Positions 6,274-12,866 of a stretch of DNA of 17,297 bases are shown here, piece after piece. How positions within the stretch are numbered: position 1 is the stretch's first letter; each line of letters starts with the position of its first letter. The DNA lies in assembly GCA_002344075.1 (NCBI GenBank), contig DDTM01000116.1, positions 39,608 through 56,904 of the forward strand, given 5' to 3'. A model generated the notes under the pieces. It made no database searches. It was given only the letters and a program-made list of their open reading frames with translations, and was not told the DNA's origin. The stretch comes from Bacteroidetes bacterium UBA2364. Its GTDB lineage: Bacteria > Bacteroidota > Rhodothermia > Rhodothermales > UBA2364. The position numbers were made by a program, and so were the translations under genes.

Positions 6274-7095
6274 TTAGAGTTCCACCAAACGCTTCCAAGT
6301 GCCATCCAAAGTTTGTTCAATGACTGGGGCCGGTGACTCAGTCGAACTCATACGTGTCAATAACTCATCGGTCACATTGGCAAAATCTATTGCCCCCTTA
6401 GAATTAGGTTCTGCACTGAAGAGCGTTTTTCCTTGTAGTGTCTCCTCCGAAAGTGCTGCATTGGTCCGAATAAAACCGTTCAACACTTGGTTCTTATAAG
6501 TTGAGCGCAAGTATTGCTTATACCGCTCGTGAATATTTTTCCGCCCATCCACTTGTGTCAATAAAAAATATGGATTGGCAAGTTCTGGGTTGAGTTTAGA
6601 CTTTACAAGGGTGCAGGTTTGGTAGGTTTGTTCCCCACCAATCACGGGTAAGTACTCCGGAATAACTGGAATTACCACATAATGCGAGGCGACAAGCGCA
6701 TTTAAGGTGTAAACGGTTACGGATGATGACGTATCCAAAACAATAAATTCGTAATCGGTATTTGCAGACAAAACTTCTTTTAACCAAAGTACATCGGTCG
6801 GCTTTGTAAGTTTTTTAAGCGCGGTGGTAAGGGCGGTTGTAGAAGGGATAAAGTCAAACTCAGTCAGGTGTGCAACATATTGCGTCTGCCAATCAGCTTG
6901 ATGCCCAAAAAGTGTCAATACAGATTGTTTTTCGTGCGGCTCAGAAATACCCACCATTCGGGACATAAATCCCTGCGGATCTAAGTCTATAGCCAATGTT
7001 CTATGGCCTGCCAGAGATAAGGAGGCCGCCAGATGAATGGAGCATGTGGTTTTACCGGAACCGCCTTTATGGTTACAAACCGAGATGATTTTCAT
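6274..7095 (-). CDS. ParA/Soj-like P-loop ATPase (second of a tandem pair)
   Basis: A 273-residue ParA-family ATPase. It has the deviant Walker A motif KGGSGKTT (residues 10-17, signature lysine Lys10), the A' motif AIDLDPQG (35-42) and Walker B IVLDTSSS with Asp121. ParA proteins dimerise on ATP, bind DNA or membrane non-specifically, and position plasmids, chromosomes or protein cargo. It is colinear with the neighbour at 7182 throughout and shares LTKPTDV...W.KE, TLNALVA and a C-terminal GAxD(F/Y)AN block, so the two arose by duplication. It has about 20 extra C-terminal residues. The usual Asp-x-Pro-Pro after Walker B is replaced by Asp-Thr-Ser-Ser. No ParB or parS is nearby, so a role in cargo positioning or cell-pole organisation is as likely as DNA segregation. 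Confidence 0.85.
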   Translation of the reverse strand: MKIISVCNHKGGSGKTTCSIHLAASLSLAGHRTLAIDLDPQGFMSRMVGISEPHEKQSVLTLFGHQADWQTQYVAHLTEFDFIPSTTALTTALKKLTKPTDVLWLKEVLSANTDYEFIVLDTSSSVTVYTLNALVASHYVVIPVIPEYLPVIGGEQTYQTCTLVKSKLNPELANPYFLLTQVDGRKNIHERYKQYLRSTYKNQVLNGFIRTNAALSEETLQGKTLFSAEPNSKGAIDFANVTDELLTRMSSTESPAPVIEQTLDGTWKRLVEL

Positions 7096-7181
7096 ATAGA
7101 GTAAGGATTATCACCCAAAATAAACGCTATAGTTTTTTGCTGTGTGGCTAAACATGATAGAGATTTAGATGCCTCAAAGGC

Positions 7182-7946
7182 TTAGGAAGGCATAATGCCT
7201 AATTGATGAAGAATCTCTTCGGCCATATTTGCATAATCCAATGCACCACGAGCCTGATGGTCTATGTCGAATACAGAAGCCCCTTCCTTTCCACGCTCCG
7301 TTAGCAATGTATCAGTCCGGATCATTTGCCGCAAGACGTTCGTCGGATATTGCCCACGTAAATACTGCTGAAAGCGTTGGTGCATTCTTCTTCGTGCATC
7401 CACCTTTGTTAATAAAAACCGAGGTTCGGTAAGCGTGGGATTTAACGATTTACGCACCATCAAACAAGTTTGCCACGTTTGTTCTGCTCCCACCACCGAC
7501 TGGAACTCCGGAACAACAGGTATGATCACCAGATCCGTAGCCACCAATGCATTAAGGGTCAATGCAGAAAGCGACGCCGCAGTGTCTATCAGTATAAAGT
7601 CGTACCCATGCCCATTCTCAATATTTTCTTTCATCCAAAACACATCGGTCGGCTTTGTCAAATGACGCAAAAGTTTGGTGAGACTGGGTGTAGAAGGAAT
7701 TACATCAAAATGCCGACTTTGAACCACTGGTATATCTGCAAGAGATTCATGCAGCCCAAAAAATGCCACGGTAGTATGTTCCTCTTTCACGGCGGGCAAG
7801 CGCAACATCTCAGAAAGAAAACTCTGCGGATCCAGATCTACGACCAATGTTTTATACCCCAACAATCCAAAAGCAGAGGCTAGATTGATGGTAGTTGTAG
7901 TCTTTCCAGTTCCGCCCTTGTGGTTACAAAGCGTAATTACAGGCAT
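7182..7946 (-). CDS. ParA/Soj-like P-loop ATPase (first of a tandem pair)
   Basis: A 254-residue ParA-family ATPase with the deviant Walker A KGGTGKTTTT (residues 10-19), A' motif VVDLDPQS (35-42), and Walker B ILIDTAAS with Asp121. Length is normal for Soj/ParA. It is transcribed first and the paralogue at 6274 follows after 86 bases with no convincing terminator between, so the two are probably one transcript. As in the paralogue, the Pro-Pro pair after Walker B is missing (Thr-Ala-Ala). It lies divergent from maf across 177 bases. Having two similar ATPases side by side suggests a heterodimer or two cargos; the partner protein is not encoded in the window. Confidence 0.87.
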   Translation of the reverse strand: MPVITLCNHKGGTGKTTTTINLASAFGLLGYKTLVVDLDPQSFLSEMLRLPAVKEEHTTVAFFGLHESLADIPVVQSRHFDVIPSTPSLTKLLRHLTKPTDVFWMKENIENGHGYDFILIDTAASLSALTLNALVATDLVIIPVVPEFQSVVGAEQTWQTCLMVRKSLNPTLTEPRFLLTKVDARRRMHQRFQQYLRGQYPTNVLRQMIRTDTLLTERGKEGASVFDIDHQARGALDYANMAEEILHQLGIMPS

Positions 7947-8123
7947 AAGGTAGGCGAATTAGCCGATTGAATCAGCACACATGACAACAATCCGTCTGAT
8001 GTAACAGTGGGTTAGTTTATTAAAATAGCCCAAACGGAGCTTCTCAACAAACATTTTTTATCAACACCTCTTCAAAGAAGCCCTTCATGCGGCGTTTATT
8101 ACCCTTATTTTGATCTCAAAAAC

Positions 8124-8726
8124 ATGATACGTTTTCAAGCACCTCTTCTTTTGGCTTCGCAATCGCCACGAAGAAAACAGTTATTGCAAATGTTGGGCTG
8201 GGATTTTAGGGTTCAACCAAGCGATATCACAGAAATCGTGCCCGAAAACTTTCCTCCTCCAGAAGTGGTCATGTCATTGGCCCGCCAGAAAGTGGAAGAC
8301 CTTATAGACCAATTTCCGGAAAGCCTCATTTTGGCAGCCGATACCATTGTGGTACTGGACGAGGTTATTTTAGGAAAACCAAAAGATCCAGAAGAAGCCT
8401 TTCAGATGCTAAAAATGTTGTCTGGCAGAAGCAATACCGTATTTACTGGAATTTGTCTCGCACAGGGCATTTCCAAGCGGATGGTTACGGCAGTGGAACA
8501 ATCTGAAGTATTCTTTTATCCAATGTCTGACATCGAAATCCGGCGGTATGTCGCTTCAGGTTCACCGATGGATAAAGCAGGTGCCTATGGTATTCAGGAT
8601 GATTGGGGTGCGTTGTTTATTGAACGGATCGAAGGCGATTATTATAACGTGATGGGCTTGCCCCTGCACCTTTTGTATAAAACCCTCAAACTAAACTTTG
8701 CCGATCTATGGCAAATGGACGAATAA
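8124..8726 (+). CDS. maf: Maf-like nucleoside triphosphate pyrophosphatase
   Basis: A 200-residue cytoplasmic Maf/HAM1-superfamily enzyme. Maf proteins hydrolyse non-canonical or modified nucleotides (dTTP/UTP or m7GTP types) to monophosphates, a house-cleaning role. Motifs are LLASQSPRR (9-17) at the phosphate-binding N-terminus, AADTIV with Asp73, GKPKDPEEA (84-92), DKAGAYGIQ (150-158) and GDYYNVMGLPL (171-181). The combination DKAGAYGIQ and NVMGLP fits the dTTP/UTP-specific YhdE-type better than the YceF-type. The ATG at 8124 begins close to the conserved motif, as usual. Its last 19 bases overlap the next gene, indicating co-translation. Confidence 0.93.
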   Translation: MIRFQAPLLLASQSPRRKQLLQMLGWDFRVQPSDITEIVPENFPPPEVVMSLARQKVEDLIDQFPESLILAADTIVVLDEVILGKPKDPEEAFQMLKMLSGRSNTVFTGICLAQGISKRMVTAVEQSEVFFYPMSDIEIRRYVASGSPMDKAGAYGIQDDWGALFIERIEGDYYNVMGLPLHLLYKTLKLNFADLWQMDE

Positions 8727-9433
8727 GAAAGATTCTACTGGTTCAGGTTCGAGAGGATGAATTGACCCAGCAAGAAGAACAACGGTCTTTTGCAACATGT
8801 TGCGGACAACCATCCGATAGCCTTCTGGTAGTCAATCTCGCCGCCGGACATACACTCCCTCGCTTGGCTACCGCCTTAGACGCTGTCATTATCGGTGGTT
8901 CAAGTGGCTTTTCCGCCTACACTGATTATCATTGGGTTCCGGAGCTTATCACATTCATTCAGCGTTGCGCAATAGATAAGGTACCAGTATTTGGGTCTTG
9001 TTGGGGACATCAATTTTTGGCACGCGCCCTCGGTGGAACAGTCATCCACGATCCGCACTGTGCTGAAATGGGTGCTAAAGATGTTTTTTTAAACAAAGAA
9101 GGGCAAAATGATCCTGTTTTCAGTGGAATGCCCCGAAAATTACGTGTAAATGCAGGACACCACGACCGCGTTTCGGTGCTTCCGCCCGATGCCATTGAAT
9201 TGGCTACTAATGAAACCGCACCGTTTCAGGCTTTTAGAATTAAAGACTTACCTATTTATGGTACTCAGTTTCACAGCGAATTGGATCGGTCCACGATTGC
9301 AGACCGTGTAATTCGTTACCAACAACACTATCCGGAAGTAGCCCATCACTTGGCCGCTATCTTAGATTCTTTCGAGGATACGCCTATTGCAGCCACCATT
9401 ATCCGGCGGTTTTTGGAAGTATATTGCCCATAG
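8708..9433 (+). CDS. Class I glutamine amidotransferase domain protein
   Basis: A 241-residue stand-alone class I glutamine amidotransferase (GATase1) similar to GMP-synthase-like amidotransferases. The nucleophile elbow is GSCWGHQ with Cys98, and the second active-site block is YGTQFHSE with His189 and Glu191, completing the Cys-His-Glu triad. An oxyanion-side GGSSGFSA lies at 63-70. Such proteins release ammonia from glutamine, or act on gamma-glutamyl compounds, for a partner that is not evident here. The ATG at 8708 overlaps the end of maf by 19 bases in another frame; the next alternative starts are well inside the first strand. Its exact substrate cannot be assigned. Confidence 0.88.
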   Translation: MANGRIRKILLVQVREDELTQQEEQRSFATCCGQPSDSLLVVNLAAGHTLPRLATALDAVIIGGSSGFSAYTDYHWVPELITFIQRCAIDKVPVFGSCWGHQFLARALGGTVIHDPHCAEMGAKDVFLNKEGQNDPVFSGMPRKLRVNAGHHDRVSVLPPDAIELATNETAPFQAFRIKDLPIYGTQFHSELDRSTIADRVIRYQQHYPEVAHHLAAILDSFEDTPIAATIIRRFLEVYCP

Positions 9434-9495
9434 ACCGCATGCTAACATAAAATTTTGGAGTGGGTACATTTTAAAACGCCATCGCTGCGCCCACC

Positions 9496-9613
9496 ATTTC
9501 CTCAGCATGGCCTTGAGAAAATACCAGTCGGAATGGATGTATCAAATTGTATTTTTAGAATCACAAAACCGGTACCAACCCCATTCTTGAGGGTGTCTTT
9601 ATATATAATTCAG
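9496..9613 (-). pseudogene. Frameshifted 3' fragment of a LolA-like gene
   Basis: The minus strand here matches the last roughly 40 codons of the LolA-like gene at 12115-12855 at close to 90% over about 105 bases (9496-9601 against 12116-12222). Recognisable codons give LKNGVGT, FVILKIQFD and IPTGIFS. One base is missing relative to the gene after GIFS, which shifts the frame, and an extra ATAT near 9602-9607 breaks it upstream. About half of the differences are synonymous (for example AAA/AAG, GGA/GGG, CCA/CCG). This suggests the source diverged as a functional paralogue before decaying. No other part of that gene is present nearby. Confidence 0.8.
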
Positions 9614-9736
9614 GTTCTTTAATATTTAGCGTAATTCCTATACGATCTCCTTGGGCGGGTTCATGCAAACAGCATAGAAAAACATGTGACCAGACCAAGG
9701 TTCTTGACACAAAACAATATTCTTTACTATCAAAAA

Positions 9737-9740
9737 GGAG
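9737..9740 (+). promoter_or_regulatory. Ribosome binding site of ssb (AAAGGAG)
   Basis: GGAG (9737-9740), preceded by A residues, sits 8 nt before ATG 9749. It decides the start of ssb against the upstream in-frame ATG at 9686, which would add 21 residues unlike any SSB. Confidence 0.8.
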
Positions 9741-9748
9741 CTATCGTT

Positions 9749-10249
9749 ATGGCACGCAACAGTTTAAACAAGGTCACACTAATCCGCAATTTGGCCGCTG
9801 ACCCCCAAACCCGTGCAACGGGCAATGGGTTGACCGTTTGTAACTTTACCGTCATGACCAATGAAGGTTATAAAGATGCAAATGGGAGTTGGGTAGATCG
9901 CGCAGAAGCGCATCGCATCGTTGTTTTTGATAAACTGGCTGATATCTGCGCCAAGTATTTGGTCAAAGGCAAAAAAGTCTATATCGAAGGATCGCTACAA
10001 ACCCGTTCTTATGACGACAAAGATGGGATCAAACGCTACACAACCGAAATCAAAGCCAGCGATATGATTATGCTTAGCCGCGACGAGGGCCAAGGTGGCG
10101 GAAATTATGGCGGAGGATCAAGCAACTATGGCGGCGGCAATAGTGGCGGTTATAATCGTCCACAAGCGGCCTCTGCACCTACTCACCAAGCAGCCCCTCC
10201 ACCTACTTTCGATGACGACTTTGGGCCAGAAGATGATTTGCCATTCTAA
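9749..10249 (+). CDS. ssb: Single-stranded DNA-binding protein
   Basis: A 166-residue SSB that coats single-stranded DNA in replication, repair and recombination, usually as a homotetramer. The N-terminal OB fold (about 1-112) begins MARNSLNKVTLIRNLAADP and contains VCNFTVMTNE and KGKKVYIEGSLQTRSY, as in the family. A Gly/Asn/Tyr-rich flexible linker (about 113-135) and a Pro/Ala-rich stretch lead to the acidic tip DDDFGPEDDLPF, the conserved partner-binding tail. The start is set by AAAGGAG 8 nt upstream. The gene stands alone with its own terminator just downstream. Some bacteria carry several SSBs, so a specialised paralogue cannot be ruled out. Confidence 0.95.
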   Translation: MARNSLNKVTLIRNLAADPQTRATGNGLTVCNFTVMTNEGYKDANGSWVDRAEAHRIVVFDKLADICAKYLVKGKKVYIEGSLQTRSYDDKDGIKRYTTEIKASDMIMLSRDEGQGGGNYGGGSSNYGGGNSGGYNRPQAASAPTHQAAPPPTFDDDFGPEDDLPF

Positions 10250-10268
10250 GGTATCGGTATAAAGTAAA

Positions 10269-10299
10269 AAAGCTTGCTTCGATGGAGGCAGGCTTTTTT
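10269..10299 (+). terminator. Rho-independent terminator of ssb
   Basis: AAAGCTTGCTTC (10269-10280) pairs with GAGGCAGGCTTT (10285-10296) around a GATG loop, a 12-bp stem with two G-U pairs, followed by T residues to 10299. It lies 19 bases after the ssb stop. Confidence 0.85.
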
Positions 10300-10323
10300 G
10301 ATGAGGTGGTGTATTGTGATCTT

Positions 10324-10364
10324 AAAAAGGGCGCATTCAAGCCATGCTGATTCAAACGCGCCCT
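10324..10364 (-). terminator. Terminator of the amine oxidase gene
   Basis: AGGGCGC (10328-10334) and GCGCCCT (10358-10364) form a perfect 7-bp GC-rich stem. On the minus strand it is followed by T residues (A-run 10324-10328). It lies 26 bases beyond the stop at 10391. The 23-nt loop is long, so it is less classical than the ssb terminator it faces. Confidence 0.65.
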
Positions 10365-10390
10365 AATCTATTTCCAGACAAACAGCCCGC

Positions 10391-11737
10391 TTATAGCGCA
10401 AGGATTTTATCCGCTTCGCGGATGCCGCTTAGGTACGCCCCGTGTGCGGTAGAGAAATAATCCGCTTCGGTATGCTCGCCCGCAAAGAAAAGCTTGTCAT
10501 TGACTTCTTCTGCCAAGTCGTCAAAATGCCGCATTTCTGTTCCAACCGCTGTAAACGAATAAGCCCCAAACGCATTGGGGTTGCTGTTCCACTTGGTACG
10601 AAGCATGTGGGTTGGATCAGGAATATCCTCCCCATATATATCTTGTAAATGCGCCATGATTTCATCTATGACCGCATCGTCCGTCATGCTTTCAGTTTCG
10701 CGGCCATAATCTGCATACGCAAACGTCATCAAGGCATTGATCTTCGGATGGAATTTTTTAACATTGACAAAGTAGTTGAACTTATCTTTTTCTTCGGGGG
10801 TATAGGAAATATATTGCACGTCATCCCAAAAAGCTTTATCCCAAGTCAGCAAAAACTTATTCACACAATTCATCCCGACTTTCTCAATAGCAGTTTGTTT
10901 GGCTTGTGGTAAGTCTGGTGTAAACTCAATGACATTTTCCTTCAAAACCCCCAACGGCACAGTGACCAAAACATAATCGGCCTTGCTGGTCGTTCCATTA
11001 TGACTTACAAGTACCATACTTCCCGAATAATCTACTTTGGTCACCCGCTGGTTTAACCTGACATTTAAGCCTTTAGCCAAGTATTTTGGAATCATGTCGT
11101 AGCCATTGGTCGAAATTCGCTCTTCTCCATCGAACTCTTCTCCTTCATCGTAGAGTGTGGAAGAAAGTTGATCAAGGTCGCCTGTATCGAAGGTCATATA
11201 GGTTGAAAGTAGAAAGCGCCAAAGCCGATCCTTGGCATATTCGGGGTATTCCTGAAAGAAAACAGTCTCAAAACTCCTGCCTGCACCTCCTTCGTTCATT
11301 AAGGTTTCTAAAATCGCGTCCAATTTCTCTTCTGCCGCATCATATACATCAGCATCCCGTACTGCGCCACCGAGATCGTAAGACTTGCGGCTTTCATCCA
11401 GCGTTTCATAGGTTGTCATTCCTGATTTTCGTGCCAAGTCAGTAATAGGATTGCCTTGCGTACCATGAATCCAACTTGCCCCTTCATCAAAGGCAACACC
11501 AAGCGAGCGATTACTACGCAAACGTCCACCGACCCGGTCTTGGGATTCCAAAACGGTTACCGTTAGGCCTTTCTCTTTTAGTTTGCGAGCGGCAGCTAAG
11601 CCTGCAATGCCTGCGCCAATGATGATTACGGATTTACCCGCCCATTTTTCTTCTTTATAATTCGGAAGCGTGGTGGGCACAAGCATCACCATGCCTGCTC
11701 CCTTTAAAGTTTGTTTAATAAAACTACGTCTTTTCAT
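10391..11737 (-). CDS. FAD-dependent flavin amine oxidase, Tat-exported
   Basis: A 448-residue flavin-containing amine oxidase, the family of monoamine and polyamine oxidases, which oxidise amines to imines with hydrogen peroxide release. The N-terminus MKRRSFIKQTLKGAG is a twin-arginine-like leader, pointing to export of the folded FAD protein. The Rossmann FAD motif IIIGAGIAGLAAARKL spans about 38-53, with Glu64 at the ribose-binding position and the RVGGR motif at about 68-72. The C-terminal FAD block FFAGEHTEADYFSTAHGAYL is as in plant and bacterial polyamine oxidases. Length is normal. The gene is bounded by a terminator downstream and a structured upstream region with repeated GGCTTAT motifs, so it is probably monocistronic. 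The amine substrate cannot be assigned from sequence. Confidence 0.9.
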   Translation of the reverse strand: MKRRSFIKQTLKGAGMVMLVPTTLPNYKEEKWAGKSVIIIGAGIAGLAAARKLKEKGLTVTVLESQDRVGGRLRSNRSLGVAFDEGASWIHGTQGNPITDLARKSGMTTYETLDESRKSYDLGGAVRDADVYDAAEEKLDAILETLMNEGGAGRSFETVFFQEYPEYAKDRLWRFLLSTYMTFDTGDLDQLSSTLYDEGEEFDGEERISTNGYDMIPKYLAKGLNVRLNQRVTKVDYSGSMVLVSHNGTTSKADYVLVTVPLGVLKENVIEFTPDLPQAKQTAIEKVGMNCVNKFLLTWDKAFWDDVQYISYTPEEKDKFNYFVNVKKFHPKINALMTFAYADYGRETESMTDDAVIDEIMAHLQDIYGEDIPDPTHMLRTKWNSNPNAFGAYSFTAVGTEMRHFDDLAEEVNDKLFFAGEHTEADYFSTAHGAYLSGIREADKILAL

Positions 11738-11769
11738 TTTGGTCTGGTTCTAAGAGAAGAGATTATGGT

Positions 11770-11827
11770 TAAAGGCTTATGTGCCTCTAATTTACAATAA
11801 GCCTTTAGCTACATGATAAGGGCTTAT
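11770..11827. promoter_or_regulatory. Inverted GGCTTAT motifs upstream of the amine oxidase
   Basis: TAAAGGCTTAT (11770-11780) and ATAAGCCTTTA (11797-11807) form a perfect 11-bp inverted repeat with a 16-nt spacer, starting 33 bases upstream of the amine oxidase start. A third GGCTTAT lies at 11821-11827 inside ATAAG-GG-CTTAT. This could be an operator pair for a dimeric regulator or a leader hairpin; which of the two is not decidable here. Confidence 0.45.
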
Positions 11828-11986
11828 TGCGTAAAAGTACATGTTTTGAAAATAAGTAAATTAAGAAACGGATTCAAGGCACATAAACCAATCCGCTTTT
11901 AGAACTAAAACGTGATATTTTTAACCGAAAAGGGAACAGAATATTATGTCCGAATTCAAAGATTTATCAGTTCTCCTATTCGGGGG

Positions 11987-12113
11987 GTGCATTTCAGAAT
12001 TTCCCCAAGCGTTCTATTATAGTGTCGCTCCTACGGAGCTTTTTTCAACGATAGGCAAAAATTTCACCTAATATAAGGTACATCGTATGTCTATTGGCAT
12101 TTTTGAAATGCAC
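11987..12113. repeat. Interspersed repeat, copy B, with terminal inverted repeats
   Basis: The left end GTGCATTTCAGAAT (11987-12000) matches the reverse complement of the right end (ATTTTTGAAATGCAC region, ending at 12113) at 12 of 14 bases, giving terminal inverted repeats around a 127-base unit. Inside is the palindrome GCTCC-TAC-GGAGC (12027-12039) followed by six T residues. Copy A is at 2476-2600. No coding capacity is present. The rest of the gap 11738-11986 holds only the GGCTTAT motifs and otherwise nothing I can name. The right end is 1 base from the stop codon of the LolA-like gene. Size and structure fit a MITE- or REP-like non-autonomous element; no target duplication was found. 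Confidence 0.65.
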
Positions 12114-12114
12114 T

Positions 12115-12855
12115 CTATTTTCTCAGCACGGCCTTGGAGAAAATACCAGTTGGAATGGGGACATCAAATTGTATTTTTAGAATTACAAAATCGGTACCAA
12201 CTCCGTTTTTGAGGGCGTCTTTATAATTCATTTTATGAGGAAACCAACGAGAACCTACTTTTTTAACTTCACTTAAGGTTATAACCTTTAATAATTGTCC
12301 GCTTTTGGCAAAGAGTTCTTGTTTTAGGGGTACGAACCGTTCTTCATCAACCCAGATTTTTTGCTTGGCATAATTTACATCATTCACCTTTGCACTTAAC
12401 TCTAATAACACGCATGATCTGCCCATAAGCGTTTCTTTCCGAATCGATTTGGCAGAATAGACATCTGTGAGCCTTCGATCTTCCATCATATCTTCATACG
12501 ACAAATCGGATCCCATCACCGATTGACGAAGCAAATGCCCTGAAAGTTGGAGGGTACGGTCTGTTTCGGGAGAGTAAATCCAAAGCATGTTACCCAATTT
12601 CAACATTTTTATTCCTTTTTCCCGCTCTGGTGCCAAGTACTCGGTAAAGGCTTTTTGATTGCCTTCTGCATACACCTTCGAAGTAATGGTTCGGTTGCCC
12701 CTACGACCGTAAATGATCATATTGCTCTCCATAATGCGTGTTCTGGAGGTTAGGTTGGCATCTACTTTTTGCAAAATGGTTATAGGGTCATTAGGTTGAC
12801 CGGGAGTGCCTGCCGTGAGCCAGCAAACTAACAAAGTTCCAAAAAAAATTCTCAT
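12115..12855 (-). CDS. LolA-like periplasmic outer-membrane lipoprotein-sorting protein
   Basis: A 246-residue secreted protein with a signal peptide at about 1-20. The segment KGIKMLKLGNMLWIYSPETD followed by LSGHLLRQSVMGSDLSYEDM is characteristic of the LolA_like family often annotated 'outer membrane lipoprotein-sorting protein'. These proteins have a half-barrel fold that shields acyl chains and are commonly encoded beside FtsX-type ABC permeases. This is not canonical LolA, which is shorter. It is the last gene of the five-gene operon, 11 bases after the permease stop. The start is supported by GAGG (12860-12863) 4 nt upstream; GAGGAATTATG is also found at the first gene of the operon. 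Presumably it receives a lipid or lipoprotein from the permeases and delivers it to the outer membrane. A decayed relative of its 3' end lies at 9496-9613. Confidence 0.85.
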   Translation of the reverse strand: MRIFFGTLLVCWLTAGTPGQPNDPITILQKVDANLTSRTRIMESNMIIYGRRGNRTITSKVYAEGNQKAFTEYLAPEREKGIKMLKLGNMLWIYSPETDRTLQLSGHLLRQSVMGSDLSYEDMMEDRRLTDVYSAKSIRKETLMGRSCVLLELSAKVNDVNYAKQKIWVDEERFVPLKQELFAKSGQLLKVITLSEVKKVGSRWFPHKMNYKDALKNGVGTDFVILKIQFDVPIPTGIFSKAVLRK

Positions 12856-12866
12856 AATTCCTCAAC

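Noticed and set aside
6165..6320. The longer acylase frame starting at 6320.
   Set aside because: It overlaps the end of the ParA-like gene, reads through a strong terminator at 6219-6249, and adds 52 residues before a good signal segment that begins at the ATG at 6164.
9704..9730. TTGACA (9704-9709) and TACTAT (9725-9730) as the ssb promoter.
   Set aside because: The spacer is only 15 bases and the predicted transcript start would fall in or next to the ribosome site at 9737-9740, leaving almost no leader.
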